Assembly: GCA_937890875.1 (NCBI GenBank)
Contig: CALAEB010000146.1
Span: forward strand, 1-14,648
Source: an uncultured Anaerolineaceae bacterium
Lineage (GTDB): Bacteria; Chloroflexota; Anaerolineae; Anaerolineales; Anaerolineaceae
DNA length: 14,648 nt
Reading direction: 5' to 3'
Part shown: positions 8,181 through 14,648 of the stretch, one piece after another
Position numbering within the stretch: position 1 is the stretch's first letter
How the letters are laid out: every line of letters begins with the position of its first letter
Made by a program: the position numbers and the translations under genes
Notes under the pieces: generated by a model
The model's database searches: none
Seen by the model: only the letters and a program-made list of their open reading frames with translations
Told to the model about the DNA's origin: nothing

Positions 8181-8185
8181 CTCAG

Positions 8186-9124
8186 GTGGCAATTACCGAT
8201 AATCTTCATCTTGTAATAAAAGTATGTCAAATGTATTATTTTGACGATTTTAGCCAGAAGGAAATTTCAGAAAAATTGGGTATATCTCGGCCACAAATCA
8301 GCCGAATCCTCACCTCCGCCAAAGAAAATAATATTGTTAATATCACGATCGATAATCCATTCGAAGATGAGACAAAACTTGAAAAAGCTTTGATTTCCAA
8401 ATTTAAGTTAAAAGATGCTTTGGTGCTGAAAAATAATCATTTTACAAAAAATGCTAGAAATGAAGAAAATGGAAAAATCTTCGAAGAATATTTAAATTCC
8501 ATTGTTCCGGAGAAAGCTAAGTTTGGGGTAATGAGCGGTCATACGATTAGCCGCCTGGTTTTTAATATTCACCACTTGCCTCGAAAAGGGCTAGAGATTG
8601 TTCCATTAATGGGAGGTTTGGGCTATGAAAATTCCGGACTCCATGCAAACTCTATTGCACAACGACTTGGCGAAATTAGCGGTGGTAAAAATTATGTGTT
8701 AAACGCACCGGTTGTTGTTCAAAGCCGACAAGCAAAAGAAATCCTGTTGCGGGAATCTGAAATTGCCTCTGTTTTAGCGTTAGGACAGCAGTGTAATTTG
8801 ACTTTAGTGGGAATTGGTCAAATAAATCGTTCTTCCACAACGGCTATTGCTGGAAAATGGACAGAAAATGATATTACGGAACTGCAGAAAGCTGGCGCTG
8901 TTGCTTCAGTGTGCAACTCGTTTTTAGATAAAAATGGATTATTGATTCATGCTGAGGTTAGTGAAAGATCAATCGGGCAAACTTTGGAAACAATTTCGTC
9001 TTCCAAAATCATTGCCGCTGCAAATGGCAAGGAAAAGGTGGATGCCATTCGAGCGGCTTTAAAAAGCGGATATTTGGGCGTTTTGGTTACTGATATTGAA
9101 ACGGCCAAAGAAATATTGTCATAA
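8186..9124 (+). CDS. SorC/DeoR-family transcriptional regulator of sugar metabolism
   Basis: The product is a 312-residue regulator built like B. subtilis DeoR and other SorC-family proteins (CggR, LsrR). An N-terminal helix-turn-helix (about residues 22-42, FSQKEISEKLGISRPQISRI) is followed by the sugar-phosphate-sensing domain. That domain includes GVMSGHTISRLV (the G-x-S-x-G-x-T type phosphate loop), VPLMGGLG, LTLVGIGQI and a C-terminal ANGKEKVDAIRAAL stretch. Such proteins are released from DNA by a phosphorylated sugar, here possibly the product of the FGGY kinase at the operon's end. The GTG start is supported by AAGAGG five bases upstream. The gene lies directly behind the operator-like repeats and 17 bases before the binding-protein gene, which points to autoregulation. 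Family confident; inducer unknown. Confidence 0.88.
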   Translation: MAITDNLHLVIKVCQMYYFDDFSQKEISEKLGISRPQISRILTSAKENNIVNITIDNPFEDETKLEKALISKFKLKDALVLKNNHFTKNARNEENGKIFEEYLNSIVPEKAKFGVMSGHTISRLVFNIHHLPRKGLEIVPLMGGLGYENSGLHANSIAQRLGEISGGKNYVLNAPVVVQSRQAKEILLRESEIASVLALGQQCNLTLVGIGQINRSSTTAIAGKWTENDITELQKAGAVASVCNSFLDKNGLLIHAEVSERSIGQTLETISSSKIIAAANGKEKVDAIRAALKSGYLGVLVTDIETAKEILS

Positions 9125-9141
9125 TAAAGAAGGAGATAATT

Positions 9142-10065
9142 ATGAGGAAGCGGTTAGTTTTATTTGCATTAGTTGTGTTTACGCTGTTCCTGTCTGCTTT
9201 GGCTGTGTCTGCTGCGAGCCCTGAAGGAAAGAATGTAACGATTCTTACTCCTTATATGAGCTCAGTTACTACAAATCAGATGGCTGAATATTTGAAAACA
9301 AATCTGGAAGCGTCTGGTGTTAAGGTGACAATTGTCGATACAAAAGGGGATATGGCACAATTTGCCAGCCGTATTGAAGATACTGTCTCTGCGAAAGTCG
9401 ACGCAATGGTCGTTATCAGTGTTGATCCGCAGCAATTTGCCACTCAATTAGAAAATGCTTTTGATGCAGGTATTCCGGTTTTTGGTGTTGACAGTGGATT
9501 TATTGACGGAATGATGGTGAATGCTACCAGTGACAACTATGCGATGGGTGAACAGATTACAAAGTACCTTTTTGAAGATTTGATGAGAAATGAAGGTACA
9601 GTCATCATGTTAACGCATCGCCCACACCCGGGTGTGGTGAAACGCTGCGAAGCATTTGACGAAATTCTTCCTGAATATGATGGGATCACTCTGATAACCG
9701 AACAGCACGTAGACGTTCCTAATCCGATTGAAAATGCAAGAAAAATTGTCGAGAACCTGTTTTTGGCGAATCCTGAAAAAGGTTCGATTACAGCAATTTG
9801 GGCTGCCTGGGATGAACCAGCTATCGGCGCTGCACAAGCATGCCAAGATGCGGGCCGAGAAGAAATTATTATCATCGGTGTGGATGGCAATAGCCAAGCA
9901 GTGGAGATGATTGAAGAAGGTTCAAGTCTGAAAGCAACTGTCGCTCAGAATTTTGAAGGTATGGCAAACATTATCGCAGAAGATATCATCAATCTGTTCA
10001 ACGGTGGAACAATTGAGCCGGGCGAAAAATATGCTCCGGGTAAATTGATAACTGCCGAAAAATAA
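9142..10065 (+). CDS. Sugar ABC transporter substrate-binding protein (RbsB-like, Peripla_BP_4)
   Basis: The protein (307 residues) captures the transported ligand outside the membrane and hands it to the permease. Residues 1-25 are a signal peptide: MRKR, a hydrophobic core, then AVSAA with a signal peptidase I site. There is no lipobox Cys, so it is soluble rather than lipid-anchored. The mature part follows the type I periplasmic-binding fold: KNVTILTPYMSSVTTNQMAE, then DAMVVISVDPQQF, AGIPVFGVDSG, TSDNYAMGEQ, GSITAIWAAWDEPAIGAAQA and EIIIIGVDGNSQAVE. This resembles ribose, xylose and related sugar binders. AAGGAG six bases before the ATG is the strongest ribosome site in the window, as expected for the most abundant transporter component. 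A terminator-like hairpin follows the gene. Ligand not identifiable. Confidence 0.9.
   Translation: MRKRLVLFALVVFTLFLSALAVSAASPEGKNVTILTPYMSSVTTNQMAEYLKTNLEASGVKVTIVDTKGDMAQFASRIEDTVSAKVDAMVVISVDPQQFATQLENAFDAGIPVFGVDSGFIDGMMVNATSDNYAMGEQITKYLFEDLMRNEGTVIMLTHRPHPGVVKRCEAFDEILPEYDGITLITEQHVDVPNPIENARKIVENLFLANPEKGSITAIWAAWDEPAIGAAQACQDAGREEIIIIGVDGNSQAVEMIEEGSSLKATVAQNFEGMANIIAEDIINLFNGGTIEPGEKYAPGKLITAEK
9622..9637. other. 16-bp perfect palindrome inside the binding-protein gene
   Basis: CCACACCC followed directly by GGGTGTGG forms a loopless perfect palindrome in the codons for RPHPGVVK. It is unusually GC-rich for this AT-rich gene. It could be an intragenic protein-binding site, but no partner copy was seen elsewhere in the window. 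Confidence 0.35.
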
Positions 10066-10074
10066 ATCCGGTGC

Positions 10075-10096
10075 ATTCCGTTTAATACTTCGGAAT
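10075..10096 (+). other. Small stem-loop after the binding-protein gene
   Basis: ATTCCG (10075-10080) and CGGAAT (10091-10096) form a six-pair stem with a 10-base loop. It lies 10 bases after the stop codon of the binding-protein gene and just before the larger terminator-like hairpin. It may protect the 3' end of the upstream message segment, but is weak on its own. Confidence 0.35.
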
Positions 10097-10117
10097 TGAT
10101 TGGTCCGATCATAAATT

Positions 10118-10169
10118 AAATGCCATAGTTCAATTTTTTTGAAAATTAAGTTGCGCTATGGCATTTTTT
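10118..10169 (+). terminator. Intercistronic terminator-like hairpin with T-run
   Basis: AAATGCCATAG (10118-10128) pairs perfectly with CTATGGCATTT (10156-10166), and the run of six T's is 10164-10169. The 27-base loop can form an inner AT stem (AATTTT with AAAATT). Placed between the binding-protein and ATPase genes, it probably stops part of the transcripts and so yields more binding protein than membrane components, a common design in binding-protein ABC operons. The long loop makes strong termination less certain. Confidence 0.65.
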
Positions 10170-10213
10170 CATAAAAAGGCCCCAATCGATTTGCAAAGAA
10201 AGGATTTAATACA

Positions 10214-11679
10214 ATGTTATTGCGAACAAAAGGTATAACCAAACAATTCAATGGTGTTTATGCTCTCAAAAATACGGATTTTGAAATAGAAGCGGGAGAA
10301 ATCCATGGCTTGGTGGGTGAGAATGGAGCCGGAAAATCCACGGTGTTTATACTCTTGATGCTGGCGAGATTTACTGGTACGACCAACCAGTTGAGATTGC
10401 CTTTCCCTCCCAGAGTTTCAAACTCGGAATAAATGTGATTCATCAGGATCGAAACTTGATTCCATCCTTTAATGGAATTGAAAATGCTTATCTTGGTTTG
10501 GAGTATGAGACTAAAAAAGATGGATTTACAGTAGATTGGGAAAAAATGAGGAAACGCGTCGTTGAAACAACAAAAGCGTTGAAAATTGACCTTGATCTTG
10601 ATTTACCAGCATCTGCTTTATCCCCCGCTCAACGGACAATGTTGGAAATTGTTCGTGCAATGATGACAGATTCAAAGCTTTTGATTTTGGATGAACCGAC
10701 TGCCTCTTTGACAGATAAAGAATCTGAATTACTCTTCAAATTAATAAACTTATTAAAAGAAAAAAACACTGCAGTTCTGTATGTTACGCATCGTATGGAT
10801 GAAATCTTCCGGTTAACAGATCGGATTACAGTTTTAAAAAATGGTGAAAAGGTCGCAACGGTTCTGACAAAGGCCATGAATAAAGAAAAAATAATATCCT
10901 TGATGACGGATAATTGGGCAAGTGAGAAATTAGAGACAGTAAAAAAATTCGGGAAAACACTTCTGACAGTCGAACATATTCAAAGTAAGGACAAGACAGT
11001 GCAGAATGTCAGTTTCAAAGTGCGTGCCGGAGAAATTCTTGGAGTTTTCGGTCTTGGTGGCAGTGGACGTACTGAATCATTGGAATGTATTTATGGACTT
11101 AGGGCATTAGCCGATGGCAAGATTATTTTGGAGGATCAGGATTTCTTTAATGTTACTCCCGAAAAATCCTTAAAAAATGGCTTAGTGCTGATTTGTGAGG
11201 ATCGGCGTGGAATGGCTTTGATTCCTCGGTTAAATGTGAAACAAAATATAGTCCTTTCCACAATCGATGCCCATGCGCGTTATGGAATTGTTGATGAACA
11301 AAAAGAACTTACGCATACGAATGAAAAAATCGCTGAGTTGAGTATTAAGACTGAAGGACCAAATCAGAGGGTCTCCCAGCTTTCTGGTGGAAATCAGCAA
11401 AAAGTGGTTTTTGCCAAGGCGCTGATGTCCGCACCCCGCGTATTGTTGTGCGATGAGCCGACACAGGCCGTTGATGTAAAAACCAGGGCAGAGATTCATA
11501 GGTTATTGCGGAAGATGGCGGACCAAGGGAGCGGTATCGTGTTCGTTTCTTCTGATCTGCAAGAGGTTTTGAGTATTTCAGATAATATTGTTGTCATGGT
11601 AAATGGCAAAACCTCAGACCTTCTTGAAAATGATGGTATCACCTCAGAACAAGTTTTATCGATATGCTACCAAAACTAA
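10214..11679 (+). pseudogene. Sugar ABC transporter ATP-binding protein (RbsA/MglA-like), disrupted after the first Walker A
   Basis: Normally a two-domain ATPase of about 500 residues that powers the RbsB/RbsC-type importer. Frame one (10214-10432) gives 43 good residues ending [12 protein letters not shown], then 29 unrelated residues and a TAA. From 10342 another frame reads [19 protein letters not shown] and runs to the TAA at 11679. Family members have about six more residues (L-x-K-x-L-T) between GKST and GVY, so about 19 bases seem to be missing; a simple slip would not restore them. The rest is intact. Domain 1 has LSPAQRTMLEIVRAM, Walker B LLILDEPTASL and H-loop VTHRMDEI. Domain 2 has the degenerate GLGGSGRTE loop, LSGGNQQKVVFAKAL and VLLCDEPTQAVDV. 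AAAGGA precedes ATG 10214 by nine bases. A GTG at 10435 could start a fragment lacking the first Walker A. Either a recent real mutation or an assembly error. Confidence 0.8.
10337..10345 (+). other. Frameshift/deletion junction in the ABC ATPase gene
   Basis: At TCCACGGTG the Ser-Thr of Walker A (10337-10342, first frame) runs straight into Gly-Val-Tyr of the downstream strand (from 10342, second frame). Coding similarity is good on both sides. The step from frame two to frame one and the six missing family residues agree with a net loss of 19 bases. Confidence 0.75.
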
Positions 11680-11722
11680 ATTCGTTCAACCCTAGATTCT
11701 ATAGAAAGGTTTCTTGTAAATT

Positions 11723-12676
11723 ATGAAGAAGCAAAATTCTTTCTCAAAAATTTTTCAATCATATGGAACTATTATTGCGGGATTATGTGTCATTTTGGTT
11801 TTCAGCGCTTTACGCCCAGACGCTTTTTTTACCGTCCGGAATTTAATTAATATCAGCCGCCAGATTTCCTTACAGGTAATTATTGCTATTGGTGCAACAT
11901 TGATAATGTGTGTGGGGGAATTTGACCTGTCTATTGGTGCGATCGCAAGCCTTGGTGGGGTGATAGCCGCCAAAATGGCTGTCGCAGGTGTTCCGTTGCC
12001 TTTTTGTTTTATCGCCCCCTTGGTTATTTGTTTTGTGATTGGCTGGATTAATGGTTGGATTGTTACAAAGTTTTCTGTATTATCATTTATTACAACACTT
12101 GGAATGAGCACAATTTTGGCAGGATTCACGTTTTGGCTCACAGGTGGTTCAACCGTTTTCCAAAATATTCCTAAGACATTCACTTATCTTGGTTCCAAAA
12201 GCATCCTTTCTATTCCTTATCTCTCAATTATCATGCTCATTTTTACTGTAATTTTTTGGTTTGTCATGCGGCACACTGCTTTTGGCCGAAAACTTTATGC
12301 TATTGGTGGAAATGAGATTGCAGCGAGAGTGTCTGGAATCAATGTAAAAAAGAATAAAAAACTGGCCTTTGCGCTTTGTGGTGCAATGTCGGCATTAACA
12401 GGGATTTTGATGGCATCTCGATTAGGTTCGGCACATCCGACTGGTGGAGACAGCTTTTTCCTTCCATCTTATGCCGCAGTTTACCTTGGGAGTACTGTTT
12501 TTAAGGAAGGTACTCCCAATATTTGGGGGACTTTCGTTGGTGCAGCAATCTTGGGGATTCTTGCTAATGGATTGACTATTTTGCAGGTGCCCACATATAT
12601 GCAGGATATCGTGACCGGTCTGATTATAATATTGGCAGTCATAGCCCAAAAACTTGGCCAGGGAGATTCAAAATGA
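11723..12676 (+). CDS. Sugar ABC transporter permease (RbsC-like, BPD_transp_2)
   Basis: This is the membrane channel subunit (317 residues) of the importer, normally a homodimer. It has about eight to ten hydrophobic helices. It keeps the family hallmark GEFDLSIGAIASLGGVIAA (residues 65-83, equivalent to the GGIDLSVG motif of RbsC). It also has the cytoplasmic coupling loop FGRKLYAIGGNEIAARVSGI before the helix AFALCGAMSALTGILMASR, where the ATPase docks. The C-terminal VYLGSTVFKEGTPNIWGTFV stretch is also typical. The start has only a distant AAAGG (13 bases upstream), so translation may be modest. The stop overlaps the next gene's ATG (ATGA at 12673-12676), which indicates translational coupling to the TrpA-like gene. 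Its ATPase partner gene upstream is disrupted. Confidence 0.9.
   Translation: MKKQNSFSKIFQSYGTIIAGLCVILVFSALRPDAFFTVRNLINISRQISLQVIIAIGATLIMCVGEFDLSIGAIASLGGVIAAKMAVAGVPLPFCFIAPLVICFVIGWINGWIVTKFSVLSFITTLGMSTILAGFTFWLTGGSTVFQNIPKTFTYLGSKSILSIPYLSIIMLIFTVIFWFVMRHTAFGRKLYAIGGNEIAARVSGINVKKNKKLAFALCGAMSALTGILMASRLGSAHPTGGDSFFLPSYAAVYLGSTVFKEGTPNIWGTFVGAAILGILANGLTILQVPTYMQDIVTGLIIILAVIAQKLGQGDSK
12486..12519 (+). other. Perfect 10-bp inverted repeat inside the permease gene
   Basis: TTGGGAGTAC (12486-12495) and GTACTCCCAA (12510-12519) are perfect complements around a 14-base loop. They lie within codons for the LGSTVFKEGTPN stretch. The loop could slow ribosomes, stabilise an upstream RNA fragment, or be chance arising from the coding of GS and GT. 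Confidence 0.4.
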
Positions 12677-13446
12677 GGGGTATTTTCTCTGTGCGAAACC
12701 AGTCTGTTTTGCAAAGGCGTGGGAAACTTTTGGTAGGTTATCTTGTTGCCGGATATCCGGATCCGGAAACCTTTTTTTCGATATTGAAAGGTTGTGCCTC
12801 TGCCGGTCTGGATATTTTTGAAATTGGATACCCATCAGAAAATCCTTTTTTGGATGGCGAAGTGATTCGCAAAGCACATCAGGTTGTCGATCATGCCTTA
12901 ATCTCGGACATTTCATATTGGAAACGAATTCGCTCAGTTGTGAATCAACCGGTTTGGGCCATGGGATATTCAAAGGAGTTGCAGAAAGGTGAGTTTCATA
13001 CTGAACTGGCTCAAAATAGCTTGGTCGATACATTTGTGATTCCGGATATCATCGAGTCCGAACGAAAGCATATGGCTGTGAAAATGGCGCAATTTAATGT
13101 AAATGTAATGGCATTCGTCAATCCGGATATGGCTCTGGAGGAGGTGAGAGATTGTTTTTCTTCTGAATCTTTGATTTATCAGCAACTCTATTCTGGTCCG
13201 ACTGGTATTAGCGATGTAAAAGACCATTATAAAGAAATCCTGACTATAGCGAAAGAATATTCAGATGTGAGAATTTTTGCTGGATTTGGAATTAATTCGT
13301 CTGAACGTGCCCTTCAATTGCTCGCATCCGGTTTTGATGGAGTAATTGTTGGTACGGCGATGATGCAAAAGTTAAATGTTTCTCCTCAAGCCTTATATGA
13401 TTTTATTTATTCGATAAAGTCTGAAACTGAAAAGGATGCGGACTGA
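12673..13446 (+). CDS. TrpA-like TIM-barrel protein in a sugar operon
   Basis: The protein (257 residues) is homologous to the tryptophan synthase alpha chain, which cleaves indole-3-glycerol phosphate to indole and glyceraldehyde 3-phosphate. The key TrpA stretch is present as FEIGYPSENPFLDG: Glu50 and Asp61 have the same 11-residue spacing as the catalytic Glu49 and Asp60 of TrpA. The phosphate-binding elements GPTG (175-178), GFGI (204-207) and GTAM (227-230) are also kept. Overall sequence is otherwise divergent, and no trpB or other trp gene is visible. The ATGA overlap with the permease gene and the two-base gap to the kinase gene show it belongs to the sugar operon; GGGAGA six bases upstream supports ATG 12673. 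I infer a retro-aldol-type or related reaction on a phosphorylated sugar-like compound, or indole release. It is not a ribulose-phosphate epimerase or hexulose-phosphate synthase, whose motifs are absent. Confidence 0.8.
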   Translation: MRGIFSVRNQSVLQRRGKLLVGYLVAGYPDPETFFSILKGCASAGLDIFEIGYPSENPFLDGEVIRKAHQVVDHALISDISYWKRIRSVVNQPVWAMGYSKELQKGEFHTELAQNSLVDTFVIPDIIESERKHMAVKMAQFNVNVMAFVNPDMALEEVRDCFSSESLIYQQLYSGPTGISDVKDHYKEILTIAKEYSDVRIFAGFGINSSERALQLLASGFDGVIVGTAMMQKLNVSPQALYDFIYSIKSETEKDAD

Positions 13447-13448
13447 AA

Positions 13449-14648
13449 ATGAAATATATCGCGACTTTTGATATTGGTACCACTGCTGTGAAGGGCGTTC
13501 TTATTTCAGAATCAGGCAATGTGATTCTTTCAAAAAGTGAAACGATTGAAACAATTTTCATCGGCGATTTCGTAGAACAACGCCCAAATGACTGGTTTGA
13601 AGCATTTTGCCGTATTTCCAAAATCTTTACAACTGAAAAACCAGCGATTGAAATCGGCGCAATCATTATGAGTGGTCAGATGCAAGATTTGATTCTGGTC
13701 GGCAATGATGGTTTCCCAACTACAAATGCCATCCTTTATTCCGATGCTCGTGCTTTGGACCAGGCAAAAAAAATTTCACAGGCAATCGGAGAGGAGAAGA
13801 TATTTGCTACCACGATGAACCGGTTTGACGGATCGATACCTTTTGCCAAACTGTTGTGGGTAAAAGAAAACCTTCCGCATATTTATGATGCTTTACATAA
13901 AATTTTGATCAGCTCGAAAGATTATGTGATTTACCGGCTTACTGGTAATTTTGTTGCAGATGTAGTTGCCGGATCGACTGCCGGTTTAATGGATATTCGA
14001 GAAAAAAAATGGATTGGATCATGGTGCAAAATATTTAATATTGATCCGGCTTTGTTACCTGATCTTTATTATTCTGAAGAATGTGCCGGAAGCATTACCG
14101 AGACCGCTTCGACCTATTGCGGATATTTAACCGGAACGCCGGTCTATGTTGGTTCTGGTGATGCCGGAGCTACGACGCTTGCAAGCGGGATTTTTGAAAA
14201 CGGAGAATTCAATATTAATCTTGGTACCTCTGGTTGGGTTGCCTGTGTTTCAGACAGTCCGATGCCTAAAGAAAGTGTTTTTAACCTTGCTGCTATTCCC
14301 AGAGATCTTTATATTAATGTAGTTCCTTTTTACAATGCTGGAAATGTTCACCAATGGATCTGTTCTGTTATGGCAAACGATGGAATGAAAGATGAAATGT
14401 ATGCATATGGAAACAAACTTCTCGCAGGAAGTGAACCTGGTAGTGGATCAGTAATGTTTTTACCTTATTTAGTTGGAGAACGTTTCCCAGTTATTGATAC
14501 AGAAATAAAAGGTGCTTATGTCGGTATAACTCCTGAGACGACTAAGCAGGATTTGATTCGAGCGGCATTGGAAGGTGTGGCATTTTCTATTCGTCAAGGA
14601 CTGAACGTGATCGGTAAAACTCCAAAAACAATCTCCTTAATCGGAGGG
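13449..14648 (+). CDS. FGGY-family carbohydrate kinase (xylulokinase-like), 3'-truncated
   Basis: The frame is open for 400 codons from ATG 13449 to the window end, so the last ~100 residues are missing. FGGY kinases phosphorylate pentoses, polyols or related sugars with ATP in the cytoplasm. The phosphate loop FDIGTT is at residues 7-12 (Asp8). MSGQMQD (74-80) is the substrate-site stretch seen in xylulokinases (normally SGQMHG). SIPFAKLLWVKEN (129-141) matches the FGGY signature 1, and GSGDAGATT carries the catalytic base Asp238. NLGTSGW (257-263) is the ATP-domain loop. The start lies two bases after the TGA of the TrpA-like gene, with no independent ribosome site, which implies coupling. 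The change from MHG to MQD argues for a substrate other than D-xylulose. Its product may be the inducer of the SorC/DeoR regulator. Confidence 0.88.
   Translation, partial: MKYIATFDIGTTAVKGVLISESGNVILSKSETIETIFIGDFVEQRPNDWFEAFCRISKIFTTEKPAIEIGAIIMSGQMQDLILVGNDGFPTTNAILYSDARALDQAKKISQAIGEEKIFATTMNRFDGSIPFAKLLWVKENLPHIYDALHKILISSKDYVIYRLTGNFVADVVAGSTAGLMDIREKKWIGSWCKIFNIDPALLPDLYYSEECAGSITETASTYCGYLTGTPVYVGSGDAGATTLASGIFENGEFNINLGTSGWVACVSDSPMPKESVFNLAAIPRDLYINVVPFYNAGNVHQWICSVMANDGMKDEMYAYGNKLLAGSEPGSGSVMFLPYLVGERFPVIDTEIKGAYVGITPETTKQDLIRAALEGVAFSIRQGLNVIGKTPKTISLIGG

Noticed and set aside
10214..10432. Programmed ribosomal frameshift linking the two ATPase reading frames
   Set aside because: There is no slippery heptamer at the junction, and about six conserved residues after Walker A are absent from both frames, so shifting alone would not make a normal protein.
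12673..13446. Reading the TIM-barrel gene as ribulose-phosphate 3-epimerase or hexulose-6-phosphate synthase
   Set aside because: The characteristic HLDVMDG and DxKxxD motifs are missing, while the TrpA-specific EIGYPSENP-LDG stretch and GPTG loop are present.
1..14648. CRISPR array, tRNA or rRNA genes
   Set aside because: No regularly spaced repeats beyond the two-copy operator repeat and no cloverleaf or rRNA-like sequence was recognised by eye.

Overview
This window holds two plus-strand gene clusters that differ sharply in base composition. Positions 1 to about 7731 are GC-rich and G/C-ending in codon use. They carry a cell-envelope or surface-polysaccharide cluster: a GT2 glycosyltransferase cut by the window start, a GT-B-like transferase, a multi-pass PMT_2/ArnT-like (GT39/GT83 type) transferase, an aldo-keto reductase of the YghZ/Gpr type, and a second large multi-pass membrane protein, probably GT-C-like. 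Gaps are short and no convincing terminator separates these genes, so they are probably co-transcribed.

A non-coding stretch of about 450 bases (7732-8185) follows, and the sequence becomes AT-rich. From 8186 to the window end there is a compact catabolic operon. In order it encodes a SorC/DeoR-type regulator, a periplasmic sugar-binding protein, a two-domain sugar ABC ATPase, an RbsC-like permease, a TrpA-like TIM-barrel protein and an FGGY carbohydrate kinase cut by the window end. A good sigma70-type promoter (TTTACA, 16 bp, TATAAT) lies upstream of the regulator. Over the predicted start site sits a 12-bp direct repeat, the second copy of which is part of a TTGAA-N6-TTCAA palindrome. This looks like an autoregulatory DeoR-type operator. 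A stem-loop followed by six T's lies between the binding-protein and ATPase genes and probably sets a high binding-protein to ATPase ratio.

Two points stand out. First, the ATPase gene is broken right after its first Walker A motif: about 19 bases appear to be missing compared with the normal family sequence, and the rest of the protein continues in another frame. Second, the operon contains a TrpA homologue that keeps the Glu/Asp catalytic pair at TrpA spacing, with no tryptophan genes nearby. A plausible reading is import of a sugar-like compound, phosphorylation by the FGGY kinase, and carbon-carbon bond cleavage or isomerisation of the phosphate by the TrpA-like barrel. The substrate is not identifiable from sequence.

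The organism is a bacterium with Shine-Dalgarno starts. The binding protein has a signal-peptidase-I type leader and no lipobox, which fits a diderm or another lineage that secretes soluble binding proteins better than a typical monoderm Firmicute. An anaerobic heterotroph (for example Anaerolineae-like Chloroflexota) is a guess only.
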